Of a stretch of DNA of 64,000 bases, positions 57,910 through 64,000 are shown piece by piece. Position 1 is the first letter of the stretch, and every line of letters starts with the position of its first letter. The notes under the pieces were generated by a model that saw nothing but the letters and a program-made list of their open reading frames with translations, had not been told where the DNA came from and did not search any database. The translations under genes were made by a program, and so were the position numbers. Source of the stretch: SH-MAG3 sp036374995 (GTDB lineage: Bacteria; Gemmatimonadota; Gemmatimonadetes; Longimicrobiales; RSA9); the NCBI GenBank assembly GCA_036374995.1, contig DASUSS010000013.1:62001-126000 (forward strand), in the 5' to 3' direction.

Positions 57910-58889
57910 TCCGCGTCGCGCGTGCCGGACTGCTGACGACAGTGCAGGACCTCGGCCGGACCGGGATGCAACGGCACGGGATCATTGGCGCGGGCCCGAT
58001 GGATGCGGCGGCGCACCGGATCGCGAACCTGCTCGTCGGCAACGACCCGGGTGCGGCGACGCTCGAGGCCACGATGATCGGGCCCGTGCTCGAGATCGAC
58101 GCGGACGTGCTGCTCGCGGTCACCGGTGCCGATCTCGGCGCGAGCCTCGACGACCGAACGCTGCCGCTGTGGTGCCCGGTCGTCGCGCCACGGGGCAGTG
58201 TGCTCGCGTTCAGCAGCGCGCGCGCCGGGTGTCGGGCGTATGTCGCGATCGCGGGCGGCATTGATGTCCCGGCCGTGCTCGGCAGCCGATCGACCGACCT
58301 GATCGCCGGCATCGGCGGGGTCGAGGGTCGCGCGCTCACGGCCGGTGACACGCTGCCGATCGGCGCGGCGAGTCAGGCGGCGGGCGGCATCCGTGATCGC
58401 ATTCGCGCCGCGCCTGATGCCGTGCGCAGCGCGGGCCGCAGCCTGCTCCCGCGCTATGGTCGCGAGCCGGTCCTCCGTATTCTGCGCGGACCCGAGCACG
58501 AGCGGTTCACGGCGGAATCGCGGCGGCTGCTGTGCGCGGAGCCGTTCGAGGTGAGCGCGCAGTCGAATCGCATGGGGATCCGGCTGACCGGCGCCGCACT
58601 GCGACTGGAGGGGGCCTACGACCTGGTCTCGTCGCCGGTCTCGACCGGCACGATCCAGGTGCCGCCATCGGGTGAGCCGATCGTCCTGATGGCAGATCAC
58701 CAGACGGTCGGCGGCTATCCGAGGATCGGCAGCGTGATCACGGTCGACCAGCCGCTCATCGCGCAGGCCGCGCCCGGCAGCCGGCTGCGGTTCCGCGAAG
58801 TGGACATGCCCGAGGCGCAGTCGCTGTATCTGGAGCGGGAGCGTGACCTCCGCATCTTCGCCGAAGCGCTCCGGTTCCATTACTCGTGA
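57906..58889 (+). CDS. pxpC: 5-oxoprolinase subunit C
   Basis: 327 residues from GTG 57906, coupled to pxpB (GTGTGA overlap). Allophanate-hydrolase-subunit-2-like: IRVARAGLLTTVQDLGRTGMQRHGI, 'GPMDAAAHRIANLLVGNDPGAATLE', 'CRAYVAIAGGIDVPAVLGSRSTDL', LRGPEHERF and SNRMGIRLTG. It is the biotin-carboxylase-like cyclase family partner of PxpB (KipA in Bacillus). Ends in another GTGA overlap with pxpA. Confidence 0.95.
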   Translation: MIRVARAGLLTTVQDLGRTGMQRHGIIGAGPMDAAAHRIANLLVGNDPGAATLEATMIGPVLEIDADVLLAVTGADLGASLDDRTLPLWCPVVAPRGSVLAFSSARAGCRAYVAIAGGIDVPAVLGSRSTDLIAGIGGVEGRALTAGDTLPIGAASQAAGGIRDRIRAAPDAVRSAGRSLLPRYGREPVLRILRGPEHERFTAESRRLLCAEPFEVSAQSNRMGIRLTGAALRLEGAYDLVSSPVSTGTIQVPPSGEPIVLMADHQTVGGYPRIGSVITVDQPLIAQAAPGSRLRFREVDMPEAQSLYLERERDLRIFAEALRFHYS

Positions 58890-59644
58890 ACGACGCCATG
58901 CTGACTCTGGATCTGAACTGTGACATGGGCGAGGGCGCCGGCAGCGACGCGGAGCTGATGCCGCATGTCACGTCCGTGAACATTGCCTGCGGTGGCCACG
59001 CCGGTGATGAGACCGTGATGCGTGATACGCTGCTGCTCGCGCTGCAGCACGGTGTGGCCGCCGGCGCGCATCCCGGATATCCGGATCGGGAGGGATTCGG
59101 CCGCCGCCGCATGGACATGACGCCGCGCGCGATCTACGACAGCGTGCTGAGCCAGATCGCGGCGCTGCTGGAGACCGCGCGTCTGGTCGGGGTACCCGTC
59201 GTGCACGTGAAGCCGCACGGCGCGCTCTACAACGATGCGGCGGCGGACTCGCATGTCGCCCGCGCGGTCGTGCGCGCCGTGCACGACACAGACCCCGCGC
59301 TGCTCGTGTACGGCCTCGCGGGCAGCACGCTCATCACGGAGACCGAGCGCGTCGGGCTCCGCGGCATCAGCGAGGCGTTCGCGGACCGGGGCTACCAGCC
59401 GGATGGTACGCTCATGCCCCGCGCTCTCTCGGGTGCGCTCATCGATGATCCCGAGGCCGCGGCCGCCCGCGTGCTGCGCCTCGTCACCACCGGGAAGCTC
59501 CGGTCCAGCGGCGGCAGCGACATCACGATCCGCGCGGAGACCGTCTGCATCCACGGCGATGGCCCGAACGCGGTCGCGATCGCGCGCGAGGTGAGGCGCG
59601 TGCTGAGTGCCGCGGGCATCCAGCTCGCTGCACCAGCCGCATGA
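58886..59644 (+). CDS. pxpA: 5-oxoprolinase subunit A (LamB/YcsF)
   Basis: 252 residues from GTG 58886, overlapping pxpC's stop; ATG 58898 is a possible internal start. LamB/YcsF fold: TLDLNCDMGEGAGSDAELMPHVTSVNIACGGHAGD, 'AGAHPGYPDREGFGRR', 'VVHVKPHGALYNDA', 'GISEAFADRGYQPDGTLMPR' and the late HGD (CIHGDGPNA). All blocks of the family are present. The stop overlaps the ATG of the transporter gene. Confidence 0.96.
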   Translation: MNDAMLTLDLNCDMGEGAGSDAELMPHVTSVNIACGGHAGDETVMRDTLLLALQHGVAAGAHPGYPDREGFGRRRMDMTPRAIYDSVLSQIAALLETARLVGVPVVHVKPHGALYNDAAADSHVARAVVRAVHDTDPALLVYGLAGSTLITETERVGLRGISEAFADRGYQPDGTLMPRALSGALIDDPEAAAARVLRLVTTGKLRSSGGSDITIRAETVCIHGDGPNAVAIAREVRRVLSAAGIQLAAPAA

Positions 59645-60852
59645 TGCAGAGCACCAGCGCGCCGGCGCTGCGCGCGCGGTCCGCCGCGCTGACCGGCGCC
59701 GCGTTCCTCATGGCGACCTCGGCCGTCGGCCCGGGATTCCTCACCCAGACGACGGTCTTCACGGCGCGACTCGGTGCGAGCTTCGGCTTCGCGATCCTGA
59801 TGTCCGTGCTGCTCGATGTCGCCGCGCAGCTGAACATCTGGCGTGTCATCGCCGTCGGCGAGCGCCGCGCTCAGGACATTGCCAATCTCGTGCTGCCCGG
59901 ACTCGGCCACCTGCTCGCTCTGCTCATCGCGTTCGGCGGGCTCGCGTTCAACGTCGGCAACATCGCGGGGACCGGTCTCGGTGCCAACGCACTCCTCGAA
60001 GTCGATCCCCGGCTCGGCGCCGCGGCAAGCTGCGTGGTCGCGGTATCGATCTTCATCGTGCGCGAGGCGGGCCGTGTCATGGACCGCTTCACGCAGACGC
60101 TCGGCCTGGTCATGATCGCGCTGATGCTCTACGTGATGATCACGTCCGCTCCGCCGTTCGGCGAGGCCGTCGCCCGCACCGTGTGGCCCGTGCAGATCGG
60201 CACGCTCGAGATCGTCACGCTCGTGGGCGGCACCGTCGGAGGATACATCACGTTCGCCGGCGGACACCGCCTGCTCGATGCCGGAGTGCACGGCGTCGCT
60301 GCCCTGCCCGAGGTCCGGCGCAGCGCCCTCACGGGCATCGGCGTCGCCACGCTCGTCCGCGTCACCCTGTTCCTCGCCGCGCTCGGCGTGGTCGCGGGCA
60401 CGGACATCCTGTCCGCCGCGAACCCGCCCGCTGCCGTGTTCGAGGCGGCCGCCGGCAGTGCCGGCCGGCGGATGTTCGGCATCGTGATGTGGGCAGCCGC
60501 GATCACGTCCGTCGTCGGCGCGTCGTACACCTCCGTATCGTTTCTTCGATCGACCGTCCCCATCGTCGACCGGCGGCCGCAGGTCGCGACGGTCCTGTTC
60601 ATTCTTTTGTCGACCCTCATCTTCCTCGCAGTCGGGCGGCCCGTTCGACTGCTGATCCTCGCCGGTGCGGTGAACGGCATGATCCTGCCGCTCTCCCTCA
60701 CCGTGATGCTCGTGGCTGCGCACCGTCGCGTCGTCGTTGGCGAGTATCGTCACCCGCGCGGGCTCACGGTCGCCGGCGCCCTGACGGCGCTGCTCATGAG
60801 CGCGCTCGGCGCCTGGACGCTCACGCGCGAGCTGCCCCGCCTCTTCGCGTGA
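59641..60852 (+). CDS. NRAMP-like transporter linked to 5-oxoprolinase, altered metal site
   Basis: 403 residues, ATGA overlap with pxpA. About eleven hydrophobic helices with the LeuT-like NRAMP organisation. In helix 1 the metal-binding DPGN motif of true NRAMP proteins is GPGF (SAVGPGFLTQ, residues 27-36), and the MPH of helix 6 is not seen. Homologues (YcsG) sit in the same operon in Bacillus. The loss of the Asp and Asn ligands suggests a non-metal substrate, perhaps 5-oxoproline; that is inference. The helix-1 LTQTT segment is conserved in this subgroup as I read it. Confidence 0.85.
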   Translation: MMQSTSAPALRARSAALTGAAFLMATSAVGPGFLTQTTVFTARLGASFGFAILMSVLLDVAAQLNIWRVIAVGERRAQDIANLVLPGLGHLLALLIAFGGLAFNVGNIAGTGLGANALLEVDPRLGAAASCVVAVSIFIVREAGRVMDRFTQTLGLVMIALMLYVMITSAPPFGEAVARTVWPVQIGTLEIVTLVGGTVGGYITFAGGHRLLDAGVHGVAALPEVRRSALTGIGVATLVRVTLFLAALGVVAGTDILSAANPPAAVFEAAAGSAGRRMFGIVMWAAAITSVVGASYTSVSFLRSTVPIVDRRPQVATVLFILLSTLIFLAVGRPVRLLILAGAVNGMILPLSLTVMLVAAHRRVVVGEYRHPRGLTVAGALTALLMSALGAWTLTRELPRLFA

Positions 60853-61008
60853 TATCAACGCTTGACCGGGCCGCGTCCGCCGGGCGTATATCAGGGGAAG
60901 GAGGAGCCTCTGCCGCGGCCGGGCCGATCCCGCAGCGGGGGTGGATGCGGCGAGTCGCGACGTGCGACCCGCGTACGTGTGGACGCCTACCCGCCCGATG
61001 AGCTCGAG

Positions 61009-61785
61009 ATGACCGACGCGCGAAGCTGGATCCTCGCCGAGACCAACTGGGAATCCGTCCGCAGCGCACCATTCGACATCGCCGTGCTGCCCTGGGGCTC
61101 GACGGAGGCCCACAACTACCACCTGCCGTACGGCACCGATACGATGCATGCCGTGCACGTCGCGGAGCTGGCCGCACGCAACGCCGTGGAACGCGGTGCG
61201 CGCATCCTGGTGCTCCCGCCGATCCCGTTCGGCGTCCAGACCGGGCAGCTCGACATTCCGTTCTGCATCAACATGAACCCGAGCACGCAGGCGGCGATCC
61301 TCGGCGATGTCGTCGCATCGCTCGAGCCGCACGGACCGAAGGCGCTGGTGGTCATGAACGGGCACGGCGGCAACGATTTCAGGACCCTGATTCGCGAGCT
61401 GCAGCCGCGCACGCGGCTCTTCCTGTGCACGGTCAACTGGTGGACCAGTGTGGATGCCGGCGCCTACTTCGACGACCCCGGCGACCACGCGGGCGAGCTC
61501 GAGACGAGCGTTCTGCTGCACATGTCGCCGCAGCTGGTACGACCGCTCGATCAGGCGGGTGCGGGAAACGAGCGGCGGTTCCGCATCGCCGCCCTGCGCG
61601 AGGGCTGGGCGTGGGCACCGCGCCAGTGGACGCGGGTAACCGACGATACCGGCGTCGGCGATCCGCGTGCAGCGTCGGCAGCGAAGGGCGCGGCGTTTCT
61701 GGGCGCAGCAGTCGAGCGGGTGGCGGAATTCCTCGTCGAGCTGGCGGCGAGCGATCCGGATGACCTCTACGCCGCTGAGCCGTAG
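61009..61785 (+). CDS. Creatininase-family amidohydrolase
   Basis: 258 residues from ATG 61009; the frame is open from a TTG at 60862, but the added part is Arg/Gly-rich and lacks homology. Metal ligands in family order: Glu and His in GSTEAHNYHLPYGTDT, Asp (in TDT), His in VVMNGHGGND, and Glu in GDHAGELETSVLL. Family members open cyclic amides (creatinine, formamidopyrimidine-type precursors). The position 157 bp after the oxoprolinase operon may be chance. Cytoplasmic. Probable cotranscription with the VOC gene 37 bp later. Confidence 0.9.
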   Translation: MTDARSWILAETNWESVRSAPFDIAVLPWGSTEAHNYHLPYGTDTMHAVHVAELAARNAVERGARILVLPPIPFGVQTGQLDIPFCINMNPSTQAAILGDVVASLEPHGPKALVVMNGHGGNDFRTLIRELQPRTRLFLCTVNWWTSVDAGAYFDDPGDHAGELETSVLLHMSPQLVRPLDQAGAGNERRFRIAALREGWAWAPRQWTRVTDDTGVGDPRAASAAKGAAFLGAAVERVAEFLVELAASDPDDLYAAEP

Positions 61786-61822
61786 CTGCGCGGGGCGGGG
61801 ATCCATCACGAGGGGGAGACGG

Positions 61823-62773
61823 ATGCAGCTGGGCGGCTTTCATCACCTCACGGCGATCACGGCGAGCGTTCGCGAGAACTACCACTTCTACACGCGTGTG
61901 CTCGGCATGCGGCTCGTGAAGCGCAGCGTGAATCAGGACGATGTCAGCGCGTATCACCTGTTCTACGCTGACGGTGCGGGCAGTCCGGGCACCGACATCA
62001 CGTTCTTCGACTGGAGCATGCCGCGCGAGCGACGCGGCACGCACAGCCTGGTGCGAACGCAGCTGCGTGTGCAGGGTGAGTCACTCGAGTGGTGGGCGCG
62101 CCGGCTCGCCGACGAGAACGTGACGTCGACCGGCATCATCGAGCGCGACGGTCGCGCCACGATCGACTTCGAGGATCCCGAGGGGCAGCGGCTGTCCTTC
62201 GTCGACGACGGCGGCAGCGGTGATGAGCCCGTCCCGTGGGAGCGCAGCCCGGTGCCGGCCGCGCATCAGGTACGCGGCCTGGGACCGATCATCATGAGCG
62301 TGCCCGACCTCGGTCCGACGGAGGCGATCCTCGTTCACGTCATGAACATGCGGCGAGTCCGCGACTACGCGCATCCGCAGAGCTCGCTGAACCAGGTGCA
62401 CGTCTACGAGATGGGACCGGGCGGCCCGGGCGCGGAGCTGCACGTCGCGATTCAGCCGGACCTGGCGATCGCGCGGCAGGGCGCCGGCGGGGTCCATCAC
62501 GTTGCGTTCCGGACACCGACGTTCGAGGAATACGACGCCTGGATCGCACGGGTCGGAGGAGCGGGCGTGCCGCACAGCGGACCGATCGATCGCTTCTACT
62601 TCCGCAGCCTCTATTTCCGCGAGCCGAACGGCGTGCTCTTCGAGATCGCCACCGACGGACCGGGCTTCGCCGTGGACGAGAATCCACAGACGCTCGGCGA
62701 GCACATCGCACTGCCGCCGTTCCTCGAGCCCCACCGCGACCGGATCGTCGCGGCGCTGAAGCCGATCGAGTGA
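61823..62773 (+). CDS. VOC-superfamily ring-cleaving dioxygenase / glyoxalase-like protein
   Basis: 316 residues from ATG 61823, with GGGGGAG 5-8 nt upstream. Two VOC modules: N-terminal GGFHHLTAITASVRENYHFYTRVLGMRLVKRSVNQDD and C-terminal GGVHHVAFRTPTFEEYDAWIARV. Predicted metal ligands are His in GFHHL, His in GVHHV, and Glu in GVLFEIATDGPGF. The pattern (FYTxVLGMRLVKRSVNQDDxxxYHLFYxDxxGSPGTDxTFF) is that of the MhqO/catechol-2,3-dioxygenase-like group. Substrate likely a quinol or catechol, not determinable here. The stop overlaps the next GTG. Confidence 0.92.
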   Translation: MQLGGFHHLTAITASVRENYHFYTRVLGMRLVKRSVNQDDVSAYHLFYADGAGSPGTDITFFDWSMPRERRGTHSLVRTQLRVQGESLEWWARRLADENVTSTGIIERDGRATIDFEDPEGQRLSFVDDGGSGDEPVPWERSPVPAAHQVRGLGPIIMSVPDLGPTEAILVHVMNMRRVRDYAHPQSSLNQVHVYEMGPGGPGAELHVAIQPDLAIARQGAGGVHHVAFRTPTFEEYDAWIARVGGAGVPHSGPIDRFYFRSLYFREPNGVLFEIATDGPGFAVDENPQTLGEHIALPPFLEPHRDRIVAALKPIE

Positions 62774-63270
62774 GGCGCGCCCTATTGCGTCCGCCGGCGC
62801 GCCGCGCCGCGGCTCCGTGGCTGGCCGCGCTGCTGACCGCGTGCGGGGCGCGGCCGGCACCGCCGCTCATGCCCGACGACTTCACGCTCCAGGGGGTGCC
62901 CGTCGAAAGCGACTCCGCAGAGCTGAGGCTCACGTTCGGCGCGCCGGACTCCGTAACCCTGTCGGACAACCCGTTCACGAGTGATGCGCCGCTCGCCACG
63001 TGGCACTATGACGGCTTCGAGATCCGCTTCGCCGGGGAGTCCACACCGGCGGGATATCTGGTGAGCGAGCCGGGGGAGCGGACGGCACGCGGCATCGGCG
63101 TGGGCGATCCCGCCCGCCTCGCGATCCGGCTCTACGGCGAGCCGGATGCGCGTCATGCGCCGAGCTGGACCTGGATCGATGACGCCGACCCCACGACCCT
63201 GCGCGTCATCGATGTCGTCATCGCAGCGGATACGGTGCGCAGGTTATACATCGGACGCGTGGTGAACTGA
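62770..63270 (+). CDS. Putative lipoprotein, unknown function
   Basis: 166 residues from GTG 62770, overlapping the VOC stop (GTGA). Basic N-terminus, then APWLAALLTAC lipobox (Cys about residue 25). The rest is a small beta-rich domain (SAELRLTFGAPDSVTLSDNPFTS, ATWHYDGFEIRFAGE, GIGVGDPARLAIRLYGEPD, LRVIDVVIAADTVRRLYIG), reminiscent of SmpA/BamE-like 'GxPxxxxxxxxxxxxWxY' folds. That is only resemblance. Stop 3 bp from the convergent cyclophilin gene. Confidence 0.7.
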   Translation: MRRALLRPPARRAAAPWLAALLTACGARPAPPLMPDDFTLQGVPVESDSAELRLTFGAPDSVTLSDNPFTSDAPLATWHYDGFEIRFAGESTPAGYLVSEPGERTARGIGVGDPARLAIRLYGEPDARHAPSWTWIDDADPTTLRVIDVVIAADTVRRLYIGRVVN

Positions 63271-63273
63271 CCA

Positions 63274-64000
63274 TCAGCGCGCGGCCTCGCGTATGCGCCG
63301 GATGACCGCACCTTCCCGCAGCCGGTCGACCACGTCCATGCCGCGCGTCACCACGCCGAACACCGTATACTCGTGGTCGAGACGTACGTTGTCGACGAGG
63401 TTGATGTAGAACTGCGCGTCGCCCGTGTCGCGGCCGCGCGTCGACAGGCCCACCGTCCCGCGCCAGTTCGGTTCGCCCAGCTCGTCACGCGTGTATGGAC
63501 CATCACCGCTGTACTCGTTCGCGCCCGGACTGCCGCCCTGCACCACGAAGTTGTAATCCGCGCGATGGATCGTGAGGCCATCGTAGTAGCCGGCGCGCGC
63601 GAGCCTCGCGAAGCGGGCGGCGTTCGTCGGCGCGTCGAACGGCATCAGCCGAATCGCGATCTCGCCGCCATCCTGCATCACGAGCACGAACGTGCTGCGC
63701 GCCAGTTGCGCGGCCTCCCGGTACGTGGGCAGCGGGAGGCGCGGCAGCGGCCGCACCACGCCTGACACGCGGCTGCCGGTCCACTGCTCGAGGATGCGGG
63801 CCGCCCGCGCGACGATCCGGTGATCGAAGTCGGACAGATACGGCCGGATCCGGTTACTGTGACTCGCACTGCCGAGCTCCTCGATGCGCTCGAGCAGCGC
63901 GACACGGGCGTCGCGCGAGGTTTCGCGCTGCAACGCGGTGACGCGGTCCAGTGCATCCAGCAGTCGGGGCAGTGCGTCGGGATGGGTCGTGCCTTCCAGC
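63274..64000 (-). CDS. Cyclophilin-type prolyl isomerase with HEAT-like N-terminus, truncated by window edge
   Basis: C-terminal 242 residues; the frame runs open to base 64000, so the start lies beyond. The N-terminal part has helical repeats (DARVALLERIEELGSASHSNRIRPYLSDFDHRIVARAARILEQWTG, quoted in pieces: VALLERIEEL, DHRIVARAARILEQW) like HEAT repeats. The cyclophilin domain follows: EIAIRLMPFDAPTNAARFARLARAGYYDG, TIHRADYNFVVQGGSPG with the catalytic Arg, GTVGLSTRGRDTGDAQFYINL and the VFGVVTRGMDVVDRLREG end. HEAT-cyclophilin fusions in this group are usually secreted or lipid-anchored; that cannot be seen here. Confidence 0.9.
   Translation of the reverse strand, partial: LEGTTHPDALPRLLDALDRVTALQRETSRDARVALLERIEELGSASHSNRIRPYLSDFDHRIVARAARILEQWTGSRVSGVVRPLPRLPLPTYREAAQLARSTFVLVMQDGGEIAIRLMPFDAPTNAARFARLARAGYYDGLTIHRADYNFVVQGGSPGANEYSGDGPYTRDELGEPNWRGTVGLSTRGRDTGDAQFYINLVDNVRLDHEYTVFGVVTRGMDVVDRLREGAVIRRIREAAR

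Noticed and set aside
59392..61809. 805-codon open frame on the minus strand
   Set aside because: It is antisense to pxpA, the transporter and the creatininase gene. Its translation is Arg/Glu/Asp/Ala-rich without domains, typical of antisense frames in high-GC DNA.

Overview
The window is a GC-rich (roughly two thirds G+C), gene-dense bacterial chromosome segment with about 60 protein genes and no rRNA, tRNA, CRISPR array or recognisable IS transposase. The gene content suggests a Gram-negative soil-type bacterium, most likely Gemmatimonadota, less likely Acidobacteriota. The clues are a PadR regulator next to an 'acidobacterial duplicated orphan permease' (ADOP), many secreted M28/M14/M19 peptidases, a secreted PIG-L deacetylase with a large C-terminal extension, a choice-of-anchor-B/FG-GAP propeller protein, several outer-membrane beta-barrels and many lipoproteins. 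The taxonomic assignment is inference from families, not a search.

Layout. 1-6.4 kb: end of a glycerate kinase, a Spy-like periplasmic protein, a small membrane protein, a cyclophilin lipoprotein, a large Omp85-like barrel protein, a DUF72 protein and a GIN-domain lipoprotein. 6.9-15.5 kb: a redoxin, a MITE-like element, a zinc-finger methyltransferase, PadR plus ADOP permease, a secreted HtrA-type protease, a TerB-like protein and a dipeptidase. 15.6-19.9 kb: PIG-L deacetylase and M28 aminopeptidase. 20.4-25.2 kb is the most unusual part: two tandem small secreted proteins sharing an ungapped C-x10-C-x12-C-x10-C core, a six-bladed propeller lipoprotein, an ABC permease and ATPase, a sensor-less sigma-54 activator and a beta-barrel protein, all on the plus strand. 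25.4-30.8 kb: a three-gene operon of secreted or surface beta-propellers. 30.8-36.2 kb: a second MITE-like element, a YG-repeat protein, and envelope barrels and lipoproteins. 36.3-40.1 kb: msrPQ and a GMC oxidoreductase. 40.2-49.7 kb: rmuC, an 11-mer-repeat amphipathic protein, a penicillin-acylase homologue lacking its nucleophile, an SDR-DUF1990 fusion, small membrane proteins, an FKBP lipoprotein, murB, a histone-H1-like SWIB protein and an Sfp-type phosphopantetheinyl transferase. 49.7-54.0 kb: a seven-gene minus-strand run (ybjQ-like, hypothetical, OHCU-decarboxylase-like, TreT-like glycosyltransferase, csaA, response regulator, psd). 54.1-64 kb: a di-haem cytochrome c, an M14 carboxypeptidase homologue, the 5-oxoprolinase operon pxpBCA with an NRAMP-like transporter, a creatininase-family amidohydrolase, a VOC dioxygenase, a lipoprotein and the end of a HEAT-cyclophilin gene.

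Many adjacent genes overlap by 4 bp (ATGA or GTGA), indicating translational coupling. GTG starts are common. msrQ has no ATG, GTG or TTG where its first membrane helix begins and may start at a CTG. Strong hairpins separate several convergent genes. Two intergenic elements bounded by the same 29-bp inverted repeat, at 7.55 and 30.83 kb, look like a non-autonomous mobile repeat family.
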